Numbered from the stretch's first letter, positions 16,785 through 30,268 are shown. The stretch: DNA of 64,000 nucleotides from Cupriavidus necator A5-1 (GCF_000744095.1 NZ_JQLI01000008.1:4216001-4280000), one strand, 5' to 3'. A program made the numbers and translations. The notes: a model not told the origin generated them from the letters alone.

Positions 16785-17109
16785 CCTTTCCTCTCTGCCT
16801 TCAGGTACTTTTTGAGCTCATCGTAGAAGTTCTCATGTGAGCCCACCTTGTAAAAGTCGATCCACAGCACCTCGAGATGCAAGCCTGTTGGGCCCGCTGC
16901 CCGGGCGGCGGCGGCCGGTAGGCGATCAGATATTGCTGCCGGTTGAACTTGAATTTGTAGACCCAGATTCCGGCCAGGTCGCCAGCCTTGGCTTCCCCAA
17001 CGCCAGGCTCTGCGCACACCACCTACACCTCATCTTCGATCGCCAGTTGCAACGGCTTGTGTGCCTTCTTGACGAACTACGCGAAGGGCTTTTTGTAGAT
17101 CGGCCTCAT
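16781..17109 (-). pseudogene. RelE/HigB-like toxin gene, inactivated
   Basis: Decayed toxin gene upstream of its antitoxin. From the ATG at 17109 the frame reads MRPIYKKPFA, then a TAG (17077-17079), FVKKAHKPLQLAIEDEV, a second TAG (17023-17025), VVCAEPGVGEAKAGDLAGIW and KFKFNRQQYLIAYRPP. A frameshift somewhere around 16885-16917 follows, and the C-terminus continues in another frame as LHLEVLWIDFYKVGSHENF and YDELKKYLKAERKG. Together these cover a whole RelE/ParE-superfamily toxin of about 105 residues with three disabling lesions. Both TAGs could derive from GAG (Glu) by one change. Confidence 0.8.
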
Positions 17110-17429
17110 GCGGTGTTATGCACTCACGTTTGATTCCATATCAGATCAAAGATGCTGTGGCGACGTATCTTGGCAGAGGCTAATGGGACCATGACAGGAC
17201 GTAGGGATTCTTCTCAAAAGGGAGCCAGCCGGCACAGGAAACCGCCGAAAACGCCTCCTTCTCCCCGCGCAAGTAGGGTTGCGCCCGTGTCGCGCAAACG
17301 CCAACACCGTCCCGCCGTCGCCTTTACAAAAAGTGACCCCGGCGGCAAACTGCCCCGATCCGGGGGCGTGGGTCCGTCCCGCCCCCTCCGTGGCCAGCGG
17401 CCACCGTCCAACCGCACACCGCACCTGCC
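17110..17429. other. Region between the toxin remnant and pilB
   Basis: About 320 bp with no convincing gene. It should carry the promoter and leader of the pilBCD operon. No tRNA-end duplication, insertion sequence or clear -10/-35 pair could be recognised by eye. Confidence 0.3.
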
Positions 17430-19154
<1,725 letters not shown>

Positions 19155-19223
19155 TCGGACACGTAGGGCACAACGTAAATACAAGACGTAGAACAAACGT
19201 CATTTACTTCGGGGGTCAAAATC

Positions 19224-20495
19224 ATGGCGACGCGCGCACCAGCGGCGGGCGCCCGGACGGCAGCGCCGTCACGGGCGAAATCAGGGAAGGGGCGCAAGGC
19301 CCCCACCCAGTACATCTTTGAGTGGGAAGGCAAGGACCGCAAGGGCAAGACCTTCACCGGCGAGCTGCGCGCCGAGAACCAGGCCGAGGTCACCGCCACG
19401 CTGCGCAAGCAGGGCCTGACCATCGTCAAGCTGAAGAAGCGCAAGGCCGCGCGCGGGCGCAAGATTACCGAGAAGGACATCGCCTATTTCACGCGGCAGC
19501 TGTCGACCATGCTCAAGGCGGGCATCCCGCTGCTGCAGTCGATCGACATCATCGCGCGCGGGCACGTGAACCCCAACTTCACGCAGCTGCTGTCGGACAT
19601 CCGCTCCGACATCGAATCGGGCAGCAGCATGGCGGCGGCGTTCCGGCGCCATCCGAAGTACTTCGACACGCTGTACTGCAACCTGATCGATGCCGGCGAA
19701 CAGGGCGGTATCCTCGATGCCCTGCTGGAGCGCCTGTCGCTCTACATGGAAAAGACCATCGCGCTGAAGAGCCAGATCAAGTCGGCGATGATCTACCCGA
19801 TCGCGGTGCTGACCGTGGCCTTTGCCGTCACGGTGATCCTGATGCTGTTCGTGATCCCGGCGTTCAAGGGCGTGTTCTCGAGCTTCGGCGCCAACCTGCC
19901 GGCGCCGACGCTGGTGGTGATCGCGATCTCGGATTTCTTCGTCCAGTACTGGTACCTGGTGATTGGCGTACCCGTGGGTGGCATCATCTTCTACCTGCGT
20001 GCCCTGAAGAAATCCGAGAAAGTGCAGCGCGCCACCGACCGCATGCTGCTGAAGCTGCCGATCTTCGGCAGTCTGTTCCGCAAGGCCGTGATCGCGCGCT
20101 GGACGCGCACGCTGGCGACCATGTTCGCCGCCGGCACGCCGCTGGTGGAATCGATGGAATCCGTCGCCGGCGCCGCCGGCAACTGGCTGTATTACGACGC
20201 AACGCGCGAGATCGAGCAATCGGTGCGCATCGGCACCAGCCTGACCAATGCGATGCAGGCGACCCATGTGTTCGACAACATGGTGCTGCAGATGACGCAG
20301 ATCGGCGAGGAGTCCGGTGCGCTCGACAATATGCTGCTGAAGGTCGCCGAGTTCTACGAGCGCGAGGTCGACGATGCCGTGGCCGCGATCTCCAGCCTGA
20401 TCGAGCCGCTGATCATCGTCGTGCTGGGCGTGCTGATCGGCGGCATGGTGGTGGCGATGTACCTGCCGATCTTCAAGCTGGGACAGGTGGTGTAA
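19224..20495 (+). CDS. pilC: Type IV pilus inner-membrane platform protein PilC
   Basis: 423-residue GspF/PilC family protein. A basic N-terminal extension (TRAPAAGARTAAPSRAKS) precedes YIFEWEGKDRKGKTFTGEL. Two GspF repeats follow (TRQLSTMLKAGIPLLQSID and TRTLATMFAAGTPLVESME). Hydrophobic helices lie near residues 195-215, 235-255 and at the C-terminus (PLIIVVLGVLIGGMVVAMYL). It starts 69 bp after pilB and ends 3 bp before pilD. Confidence 0.95.
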   Translation: MATRAPAAGARTAAPSRAKSGKGRKAPTQYIFEWEGKDRKGKTFTGELRAENQAEVTATLRKQGLTIVKLKKRKAARGRKITEKDIAYFTRQLSTMLKAGIPLLQSIDIIARGHVNPNFTQLLSDIRSDIESGSSMAAAFRRHPKYFDTLYCNLIDAGEQGGILDALLERLSLYMEKTIALKSQIKSAMIYPIAVLTVAFAVTVILMLFVIPAFKGVFSSFGANLPAPTLVVIAISDFFVQYWYLVIGVPVGGIIFYLRALKKSEKVQRATDRMLLKLPIFGSLFRKAVIARWTRTLATMFAAGTPLVESMESVAGAAGNWLYYDATREIEQSVRIGTSLTNAMQATHVFDNMVLQMTQIGEESGALDNMLLKVAEFYEREVDDAVAAISSLIEPLIIVVLGVLIGGMVVAMYLPIFKLGQVV

Positions 20496-20498
20496 GGG

Positions 20499-21398
20499 AT
20501 GGCTTTGGCATTCTCCACCTCGCCTTTCCCGACCGGCAGCGGGCAGCTGCTGCACGCGCTGGCGGCGCTGCCGCCGGCGTTCATGGTCGCGGCGGCGGCC
20601 CTGCTGGGGCTGGTGGTCGGCAGCTTCCTCAACGTGGTCATCCACCGGCTGCCGCGCATGATGGAGCGCGACGAGGCCAACTATATCGCCGAGCTGCGCG
20701 GCGACCCGCTACCCTATCCCGCCCGCTACAACCTGATGGTACCGCGCTCGGCCTGCCCGCATTGCGGCCACGCGATCGCGCCGTGGGAGAACGTGCCGGT
20801 GCTGAGCTGGTTGCTGCTGCGGGGGCGCTGCTCGGCCTGCAAGACGCCGATCAGCATGCGCTATCCGCTGGTGGAGCTGGCCTGCGGCCTGCTGAGCGCG
20901 CTGGTGGCGTGGCGCTTCGGGCCGGGCTGGCAGGCGTTGACCGCGCTGGTGCTGGTGTGGTCGCTGCTGGCGCTGACCATGATCGATGCGGATACGCAAC
21001 TGCTGCCCGACCAGATCACGCTGCCGCTGCTGTGGCTGGGGCTGCTGCTGAACCTGGGCGGCCTGTTCGTGCCGCTGGCCGATGCGGTGATCGGCGCCGC
21101 CGCCGGCTACCTGGTGCTCTGGGTGGCGTACTGGCTGTTCCGGCTGGTGCGCGGCAAGGAAGGCATGGGCTTCGGCGACTTCAAGCTGATGGCCGCGCTG
21201 GGCGCGTGGTTCGGCTGGCAGGCGCTGCCGGCGCTGGTGCTGTTGTCGTCGGTGGCGGGCGTGGTATTCGGGCTGGCCAGCATCGCGCTGCGCCGGCAGG
21301 AGCGTGATACGCCCTTCCCCTTTGGCCCCTTCATCGCGCTGGCGGGCGTGGTGGTGCTGGTGTTCGGTCCGGGCGTGCTGCCGCTGGCGCTGCCATGA
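20499..21398 (+). CDS. pilD: Prepilin peptidase / N-methyltransferase PilD
   Basis: 299-residue inner-membrane aspartic protease that cleaves and methylates type IV prepilins and T2SS pseudopilins. Two CxxC pairs (CPHC and CSAC) define the cytoplasmic zinc-binding loop. Active-site Asp residues are in LTMIDADTQLLPD and in the GxGD motif GMGFGDFKLMAALG. About eight membrane segments are visible. Confidence 0.95.
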   Translation: MALAFSTSPFPTGSGQLLHALAALPPAFMVAAAALLGLVVGSFLNVVIHRLPRMMERDEANYIAELRGDPLPYPARYNLMVPRSACPHCGHAIAPWENVPVLSWLLLRGRCSACKTPISMRYPLVELACGLLSALVAWRFGPGWQALTALVLVWSLLALTMIDADTQLLPDQITLPLLWLGLLLNLGGLFVPLADAVIGAAAGYLVLWVAYWLFRLVRGKEGMGFGDFKLMAALGAWFGWQALPALVLLSSVAGVVFGLASIALRRQERDTPFPFGPFIALAGVVVLVFGPGVLPLALP

Positions 21399-21483
21399 TG
21401 CCGGCGCGGTGACGTCCGACGCGGACGCGTGAAGCTGGTATCGTGACGGCAACATTGCCATCGAACCCTACACAGAACCCCAC

Positions 21484-22122
21484 ATGCTGGAAATCGGACT
21501 GACCGGCGGCATCGGCAGCGGCAAGTCCCGCGTGGCCGACATGTTCGCCGCGCGCGGCGCCGCGATCATCGACACTGACCTGCTCGCGCACGAGATCACC
21601 GCCCCGGGCGGGCGCGCCATCCCGGCGCTGGTCGAGGCCTTCGGCCCCGGCTGCCTGCGCCCGGACGGCGCCATGGACCGCGACGCGATGCGCGCGCTGG
21701 TATTCGCCGACCCGGCCGCCAAGGCGCGGCTTGAAGGCATCACCCATCCGCTTATCCGCGCGCTGACCAACGAACGCGCGCAGGCCGTGCGCGACGCCGG
21801 CGAACATCCCTACGTGATCTACGTGGTGCCGCTGCTGGTGGAATCGGGATCGTGGCGCGAGCGGGTGGGCCGCGTGCTGGTGGTCGACTGCAGCGAGGCC
21901 ACGCAGGTGGCGCGCGTGATGTCACGCAACGGCTTCAGCCGCGAGCAGGTCCAGGCCATCATGGCAAAGCAGGCCACGCGCGGCGCGCGCCTGGCATGTG
22001 CTGACGACGTCATCGACAACGACGGCCCGGTGGAGTCGCTGGTGGACCAGGTCGACCGGCTCGACCGCTACTACCGTGAACTGTCCGCGGCCGGCGAGGT
22101 CCATCCCGAGTCCGACGTATAA
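21484..22122 (+). CDS. coaE: Dephospho-CoA kinase
   Basis: 212-residue last enzyme of coenzyme A synthesis. P-loop GLTGGIGSGKSRVADMF is at the N-terminus, followed by GAAIIDTDLLAHEIT and YVIYVVPLLVES. It lies 85 bp after pilD, the usual pilD-coaE-zapD-yacG order of beta- and gammaproteobacteria. Confidence 0.95.
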   Translation: MLEIGLTGGIGSGKSRVADMFAARGAAIIDTDLLAHEITAPGGRAIPALVEAFGPGCLRPDGAMDRDAMRALVFADPAAKARLEGITHPLIRALTNERAQAVRDAGEHPYVIYVVPLLVESGSWRERVGRVLVVDCSEATQVARVMSRNGFSREQVQAIMAKQATRGARLACADDVIDNDGPVESLVDQVDRLDRYYRELSAAGEVHPESDV

Positions 22123-22165
22123 CAGCAAAGTCGGCGTGCCAGCGCACCGCATCATGCACATGACA

Positions 22166-22194
22166 TTGTCCTCGGCCCTTGTCTCGCATAGAAT
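22166..22194 (+). promoter_or_regulatory. Candidate sigma-70 promoter for zapD
   Basis: TTGTCC and TAGAAT are separated by exactly 17 bp, 190 bp upstream of zapD in a 261-bp gap. The match is good for a GC-rich genome. Confidence 0.45.
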
Positions 22195-22299
22195 GCGCTG
22201 GAACATGCCGGGAAATGGCCGCATACTGCACGGATCGACACATGATGCGCCACTCGATGCGACTCGAGGCGCCCCATGTTTGGCATCTCGCCGCTTTCC

Positions 22300-22329
22300 C
22301 GGGCCACATTCTGCCGGGCCACATTCTGC
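22300..22329. repeat. Two tandem copies of a 15-bp unit upstream of zapD
   Basis: CGGGCCACATTCTGC occurs twice with no gap, in the leader between the candidate promoter and the zapD start. Its function is unknown. Confidence 0.6.
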
Positions 22330-22383
22330 ATCGGACCCGCTCCTGCCATGGAGCCCGCCCGACGCGCCGCACGGACATAGCAC

Positions 22384-23142
22384 TTGATTCTGTACGAATA
22401 TCCTTTCAACGAACGCATCAGGACGCTCCTGCGCCTGGAGGACCTGTTCGATCGGCTGGATTACTTCCTCGCCCAGGATCATGCCCAGCAGCACCATGTC
22501 GCGCTGACCACGCTGTTCGAGATCATTGACGTAGCGGGCCGTGCCGATCTGAAGACCGACCTGATCAAGGAACTGGAACGCCAGCGCCAGGCGCTGGCGC
22601 CGCTGCGCGCCAATCCGCAGATCCATCAGGAAACGCTGGACGCCGTGATCGGCGAGATCGAGCAAGGCATCGCCATGCTCAACCAGACCGTGGGCAAGGC
22701 CGGCCAGCTGCTGGCCGACAACGAGTGGCTGACCAGCATCCGCAGCCGCGCGATCATCCCCGGCGGCACCTGCGAGTTCGACCTGCCGGCCTACTATGCC
22801 TGGCAGCACCGCCCCGCCGAAGACCGCCGCGCCGATATCCTCAAGTGGGCGCGCCCGCTGGTGTCGCTGCGCATGGGCACCACCATCGTGCTGCGCCTGC
22901 TGCGCGAAGCCGGCCAGAGCGGCAAGGTGATCGCCACCGGCGGCAGCTACCAGCAGATGCTGTCCGGGCGCAGCTACCAGCTGATGCAGGTCTACCTGGA
23001 TGACTCGCTGCTGGCGTTTATCCCGGAGATGAGCGCCAACAAGTACATGCTGTGGGTGCGCTTCACGCAGCAGGACGGCGACCTGCGGCCACGCTCGGTC
23101 GATGCGGATATCCCGTTCCTGCTGAAACTCTGCAATTTCTGA
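22384..23142 (+). CDS. zapD: Cell division protein ZapD
   Basis: 252-residue cytoplasmic FtsZ-bundling protein (formerly DUF1342/YacF). The N-terminus ILYEYPFNERIRTLLRLED is the standard ZapD start and begins at a TTG codon (22384). KPhydrophobic core motifs and WVRFTQQDGDLRPRSVDADI near the C-terminus match the family. The rare TTG start may lower translation. Confidence 0.93.
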   Translation: MILYEYPFNERIRTLLRLEDLFDRLDYFLAQDHAQQHHVALTTLFEIIDVAGRADLKTDLIKELERQRQALAPLRANPQIHQETLDAVIGEIEQGIAMLNQTVGKAGQLLADNEWLTSIRSRAIIPGGTCEFDLPAYYAWQHRPAEDRRADILKWARPLVSLRMGTTIVLRLLREAGQSGKVIATGGSYQQMLSGRSYQLMQVYLDDSLLAFIPEMSANKYMLWVRFTQQDGDLRPRSVDADIPFLLKLCNF

Positions 23143-23172
23143 AGCCGATTCCTGAAGCCTGCTTTTAAAGCC

Positions 23173-23364
23173 ATGCCTGCCGTCGTCAAATGTCCCACCT
23201 GCGGCACCGATGTGCCTTGGGTGCCGGACAACAAGTTCCGCCCGTTCTGTTCCGAACGCTGCAAGCAAATCGATCTCGGCGCATGGGCGTCCGAGAAGTA
23301 TGTGATCGGCGGCAAGCCCGGCGAAACGCCCTCCGCCGACCTGCCTGAAAACGAGGACGACTGA
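23173..23364 (+). CDS. yacG: DNA gyrase inhibitor YacG
   Basis: 63-residue zinc protein that binds GyrB and inhibits gyrase. Four-Cys knuckle CPTCGTD...FCSERCKQIDLGAWA is intact, and IDLGAWASEKYVIGG is diagnostic. It follows zapD by 30 bp and probably shares its transcript. Confidence 0.93.
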   Translation: MPAVVKCPTCGTDVPWVPDNKFRPFCSERCKQIDLGAWASEKYVIGGKPGETPSADLPENEDD

Positions 23365-23382
23365 GCGTCCCCCACGGGACAC

Positions 23383-24581
23383 TCAGCGCGCCGCCGCCAG
23401 CACGCGGCGGTAGAACCCCACGCACACCAGCACGAACACCGCCAGGCCCAGCCACTGCGCGGTCGCTTCAAACCCACCCCCGACCATCGCCAGCGGCGCG
23501 TCCTTGCCCGACAGACCGATCACCGCGGCCAGCATCACGCCGACCAGGCTTTCCGCTCTTCCAAATCTAAGCAAGCCTACGCATCGCTGATGGCGACGTC
23601 TTTGCAGATTTGGACGCGCGGTCACCAACCCGAGCGCGCGGTAACGCGCGCATTCGCTGCCGGTACTCCGGCAGGCGCATTGAATTCACATTGGCGCCCC
23701 CTCTCGGGACTCCCGTCCATCCTTGCGGATGGAATCGCCAATCACACCGCCCGATAATCTGAACGGGGCCCGAGCAGGGCAGATGGGAGCAGTCCACAGC
23801 GTCGCCGACTTGCGTCAGCAGCCGCCGCAGACCGTTTTGACAGGCATTCTCGTCGCGCAGGTGGCAGGTGCCGCAGCCCGGGCAGCATCGCCAGCCCGCC
23901 GACGATGCCGACCAGGTAGCCCGCGCCCACCAGCGCTAGCGAAAAGCCCATCGACAGTCGCACCACCGAGGCGCGCGCCGACAGCCAGAAGTTTGCGCCC
24001 TCGGCCAGCACCCGCAGCCCGCCGGCGGCAAAGCTGAACAGCCCCGCCACCAGGCCGCCGGCCATCAGGTCGGCCAGGCCGGTCGCCTGGCGCTTCTGGC
24101 CCGGCACGGCCTCGCCCTGCGCGGCACTGCCCACGCGCAGGATCTCCGCCGCGGCCACGCCTTCGGGATACGGCAGCTCGCTCTGCACCACCATCGCATG
24201 GCGCAGCCGGAGGCTGAACAGCACGCCCAGCATGCCGCCGGCCGCGCAGATCGCCAGCGTCTGCCAGAACGGGAAGCCCTGCCAGTGGCCCAGCATCACC
24301 AGGCCGGGCAGGATAAAGATGATCGACGACAGGGTGCCCGCGGCCGAGGCCTGCGTCTGCACCATGTCGTTTTCGAGGATGTTGGCGCCGGGGAAGAGCC
24401 GCAGCACGGCCATCGAGATCACCGCCGCCGGGATCGCCGACGAGAAGGTCAGGCCGACCTTCAGCCCCAGGTAGATGTTCGAGGCGGTGAACACGACCGT
24501 GATGAGCGCACCGAGGATGATGCCGCGCAGGGTCAGTTCAGGCAGGGAGATGTCGTCGGCGATACGGTCGGCGCGGAGCAT
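23383..24581 (-). pseudogene. OPT family oligopeptide transporter, central part lost
   Basis: From the ATG at 24581 about 233 codons encode the N-terminal membrane part of an OPT transporter (LPELTLRGIILGALITVVF, SSAIPAAVISMAVLRLFPG, ENDMVQTQASAAGTLSSI). Homology stops near 23881 after GYLVGIVGGLAML. It resumes only at about 23553 with the last 57 codons (SLVGVMLAAVIGLSGKDA to the stop at 23383), in a different frame. Roughly 400 residues of a typical 650-residue transporter are missing. About 325 bp of unrelated DNA with no intact gene lies in between. Confidence 0.8.
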
Positions 24582-24638
24582 GCTGGTTCCTTTCCTTGGA
24601 CTGCGGCGCAGGAGCGGGCGCCGCGGGCAATGGCAAGG

Positions 24639-25085
24639 TCAGCTGTCGCGCGCTTCCTCGGCCAGCCATTCCACCACGGGGATAGTGGCGGGCAGCAGCG
24701 GCCCGACTGTCACGGGCGTTTGCTGCCAGGAGAAGGCCTGGCCTTCGCGGCCGACGGGATCGCCCCGCCAGGCCGTGACCTTGCAGAAGTACAGCCGCAC
24801 ATAGGCGTGCGGGTAGTCATGTTCGAGGATGTGCCAGCGCTCGCATTGCGTTACGTCAAGGCCCAGTTCTTCATGGAGTTCTCTGGCCAATGCTGCCTCC
24901 ACCGACTCACCGGGCTCCAGCTTGCCGCCGGGGAATTCCCAGTAACCCTCGTAGGGCTTGCCCGCAGGGCGTTGCGCCAGCAGGAAGCGGCCGTCGGGCT
25001 GCACCATCACGCCCACGGCGACCTCGGTAACCTTGCGCGGAGGATTGCCAGCCGCGTCCGCGGGGTTCTGCATGGACTCGCTCAT
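24639..25085 (-). CDS. mutT: MutT-like Nudix hydrolase (8-oxo-dGTP diphosphatase)
   Basis: 148-residue Nudix protein. EVAVGVMVQPDGRFLLAQRP leads into the Nudix box GGKLEPGESVEAALAREL/HEELGL. FPGGKLEPGE and the following WHILEHDYPHAYVRLYF are MutT-like, pointing to hydrolysis of 8-oxo-dGTP. I take the ATG at 25085, which overlaps the preceding ATPase stop by 4 bp. A second in-frame ATG lies at 25073. Confidence 0.85.
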   Translation of the reverse strand: MSESMQNPADAAGNPPRKVTEVAVGVMVQPDGRFLLAQRPAGKPYEGYWEFPGGKLEPGESVEAALARELHEELGLDVTQCERWHILEHDYPHAYVRLYFCKVTAWRGDPVGREGQAFSWQQTPVTVGPLLPATIPVVEWLAEEARDS

Positions 25086-25987
25086 GCCTTGGCGTCGCCG
25101 TCCACGTCGGCGATAAAGGGCTTGCCATGCTTGCCGCCCCAGTCGCGCGCGAACTGCCAGGCCACCCGGCCCGAGCGCGAGCCGCGCTCCAGCGCCCACA
25201 CCAGCGCATCGCCGCGCGCCGCGGCGATGTCCTCTTCCGTGCAACCGAAGTGCTTGAGCCAGTGGCCGACGATGGTCAGGTACTCGTCCTGCTTGGGCGG
25301 GTAGAACGACAGCCACAGCCCGAAGCGCTCGGACAGCGAGATCTTCTCTTCCACCACTTCGCCGGGGTGGATCTCGCCGTCGTCGGTGTGGCGGTAGGTC
25401 TCGTTGTCCTTCATGTACTCCGGCAGCAGGTGCCGGCGGTTGGAGGTGGCGTAGATCAGCACATTGTCCGACTGCGCCGCGACCGAGCCGTCCAGCGCCG
25501 ACTTAAGCGACTTGTAGCCCGACTCGCCCTCTTCGAACGACAAGTCGTCGCAGAAGATCACGAAGCGCTCCGGTCGCTGCGAGACCAGTTCGACGATATC
25601 GCCGAGGTCGCCCAGGTCGTCCTTGTCGACCTCCACCAGCCGCAGCCCGTCCCTGACGAAGGCATTGAGGCAGGCCTTGATCAGCGACGACTTGCCAGTG
25701 CCGCGCGCGCCGGTCAGCAGCACGTTGTTGGCCGGCAGCTGGTTCACGAACTGGCGCGTGTTGGCGACGATGGCGTCCTTCTGGCGCTCGATATTCTTCA
25801 GGTCGTCCAGGTGGATCGGCGGCAGCTGGCGCACCGGCTGCAGGTAGCCAATATTACCGAACAGGCTCTGGCGCTTGCGCCAGCGGAACGCTACCGCCTC
25901 CTGCCAGTCCGCATCGCTCAGTTGCGGCGGCAGCCATTGTTCGAGTCGGGCGAGGAAGTTGTCGAGGCGGGAGGTGAGGTCAGACAT
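25082..25987 (-). CDS. DUF815 family AAA-type ATPase
   Basis: 301-residue cytoplasmic ATPase of the DUF815 family. Walker A is LLTGARGTGKSSLIKACL, Walker B is in RFVIFCDDLSFEEG, and the sensor region IYATSNRRHLLPEYMKDNE is typical. Its cellular role is unknown. It is translationally coupled to mutT (ATGA). A 51-bp dispersed repeat separates it from argJ. Confidence 0.85.
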   Translation of the reverse strand: MSDLTSRLDNFLARLEQWLPPQLSDADWQEAVAFRWRKRQSLFGNIGYLQPVRQLPPIHLDDLKNIERQKDAIVANTRQFVNQLPANNVLLTGARGTGKSSLIKACLNAFVRDGLRLVEVDKDDLGDLGDIVELVSQRPERFVIFCDDLSFEEGESGYKSLKSALDGSVAAQSDNVLIYATSNRRHLLPEYMKDNETYRHTDDGEIHPGEVVEEKISLSERFGLWLSFYPPKQDEYLTIVGHWLKHFGCTEEDIAAARGDALVWALERGSRSGRVAWQFARDWGGKHGKPFIADVDGDAKA

Positions 25988-26053
25988 GGCAGCGTGACGG
26001 TGTCAGTTGTGGGGAGAGGGGTGGTTTAGCGGGGCATCGCGCATCCGGAAACG

Positions 26054-26104
26054 CCTGCCCTCTCCCCCGGCCCCTCTCCCGCATGCGGGAGAGGGGAGCA
26101 AACC
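26054..26104. repeat. 51-bp dispersed palindromic repeat, copy 1
   Basis: The core CCCTCTCCCGC is repeated and then inverted (CCCCTCTCCCGCATGCGGGAGAGGGG is a perfect palindrome centred on GCATGC). The element is the same as 60192-60242 apart from one base. It lies between argJ and the DUF815 gene, both on the minus strand. It resembles REP-type or terminator repeats and has no T-run. Confidence 0.8.
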
Positions 26105-26112
26105 CGGGGTGC

Positions 26113-27351
26113 TTAAGAGCGGTAGTCGGCGTTGATCGACACGTAGTCGTGCGACAGGTCGCAGGTCCATACGGTCGCTTCGGCATTGCCGCGGCCGAGC
26201 GCGATGCGCACGGTGATCTCGGCCTGCTTCATCACGCGCTGGCCGTCTTCTTCACGGTAGTCGGGGTTGCGGCCGCCGTCGCGCGCGACCCAGACATCGT
26301 CCAGCCACAGGTTGACGCGGTCGACATCGAGGTCATCGACGCCGGCATAGCCCACCGCGGCCAGGATGCGGCCCAGGTTGGGGTCCGACGCATAGAACGC
26401 GGTCTTGACCAGCGGCGAGTGCGCGACCGCGTAGGCGATCTGGCGGCACTCGGCGACGTCCTTGCCGTCTTCGACGCGGATGGTCATCAGCTTGGTCGCG
26501 CCTTCGCCGTCGCGCACGATCATCTGCGCCAGCTCCTGCGCCAGCGCGGTCACCGCGTCGCGCAGCGCCTCGAAGGCCGGGCCTTCGGCGCGGTCAACCG
26601 CAGCACCGGACTTGCCGGTCGCGATCAGCACAAACGAGTCGTTGGTCGAGGTATCGCCGTCGATGGTGATGCTGTTGAACGAATGGTCGGCGGCGTGCGA
26701 CACCAGCCCCTGCAGCACCGGCTGGGCCACCGCGGCGTCCATGGCGATAAAGCCGAGCATGGTCGCCATGTTGGGGCGGATCATGCCGGCGCCCTTGCTG
26801 ATGCCCGACAGCGTCACGGTCTTGCCGTCGATCTGCACCGTGCGCGACGCGGCCTTGGGCTGCGTGTCGGTGGTCATGATCGACTCGGCGGCGGCCAGCC
26901 AGTTGTCGGCCTTAGCGTTGGCGATGGCGGCGGGCAGGCCGGCCACCAGGCGGTCCACCGGCAGCGGCTCCAGGATCACGCCGGTCGAGAACGGCAGCAC
27001 CTGCTCGGCGGCGATGCCAAGTTGCGCGGCCAGCGCATCGCAGGTGGCGCGCGCATTGGCCAGGCCCGGCTCGCCGGTGCCGGCGTTGGCGTTGCCGGTG
27101 TTGACCACCAGCGCGCGGATGCCCTTGCCACCGGCATTCACGGCGGCCAGGTGCTCACGGCACACCTGCACCGGCGCGGCGCAGAAGCGATTGTTGGTGA
27201 AGACGCCGGCCACGGTGCTGCCCTCGGCCACGCGCACCACCAGCACGTCCTTGCGGTTGGCCTTGCGGATGCCCGCCTCGGCCCAGCCAAGCTCCACGCC
27301 GGCGACGGATTTCAGGTTCTCTGCCTGGGGCAGCGGAAGATTGACGGGCAT
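26113..27351 (-). CDS. argJ: Bifunctional ornithine acetyltransferase / N-acetylglutamate synthase
   Basis: 412-residue arginine biosynthesis enzyme that transfers acetyl from N-acetylornithine to glutamate. The autocleavage site is in KGAGMIRPNMATMLGFIAMD, where the Thr becomes the new N-terminus of the beta chain. N-terminal GVELGWAEAGIRKANRKD and SITIDGDTSTNDSFVL are family motifs. Confidence 0.95.
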   Translation of the reverse strand: MPVNLPLPQAENLKSVAGVELGWAEAGIRKANRKDVLVVRVAEGSTVAGVFTNNRFCAAPVQVCREHLAAVNAGGKGIRALVVNTGNANAGTGEPGLANARATCDALAAQLGIAAEQVLPFSTGVILEPLPVDRLVAGLPAAIANAKADNWLAAAESIMTTDTQPKAASRTVQIDGKTVTLSGISKGAGMIRPNMATMLGFIAMDAAVAQPVLQGLVSHAADHSFNSITIDGDTSTNDSFVLIATGKSGAAVDRAEGPAFEALRDAVTALAQELAQMIVRDGEGATKLMTIRVEDGKDVAECRQIAYAVAHSPLVKTAFYASDPNLGRILAAVGYAGVDDLDVDRVNLWLDDVWVARDGGRNPDYREEDGQRVMKQAEITVRIALGRGNAEATVWTCDLSHDYVSINADYRS

Positions 27352-27408
27352 GTGGACTCCTCTATTCCTGCTTGCGCTTTCTGCTAGCGAATTGCTTGTC
27401 TCAGACGA

Positions 27409-27433
27409 ACATGCCCGCGGAGCGCGGGCATGT
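27409..27433. terminator. Perfect inverted repeat between secA and argJ
   Basis: ACATGCCCGCG and CGCGGGCATGT enclose a 3-base loop. The site is about 60 bp after the secA stop. No T-run on the minus strand; possibly a weak terminator or mRNA-stabilising hairpin. Confidence 0.4.
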
Positions 27434-27490
27434 CGTTTCCTATCGCGTCATTTCCCGTGCGGCGGAAACGACGTCATACCGGTGCGCGGC

Positions 27491-30268
<2,778 letters not shown>

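Noticed and set aside
22300..22329. Possible CRISPR
   Set aside because: Two 15-bp tandem copies without spacers and no cas genes nearby.
23556..23880. Intact insertion sequence inside the OPT gene
   Set aside because: Only about 325 bp, with no transposase ORF, no terminal inverted repeats and no target duplication that I can see.
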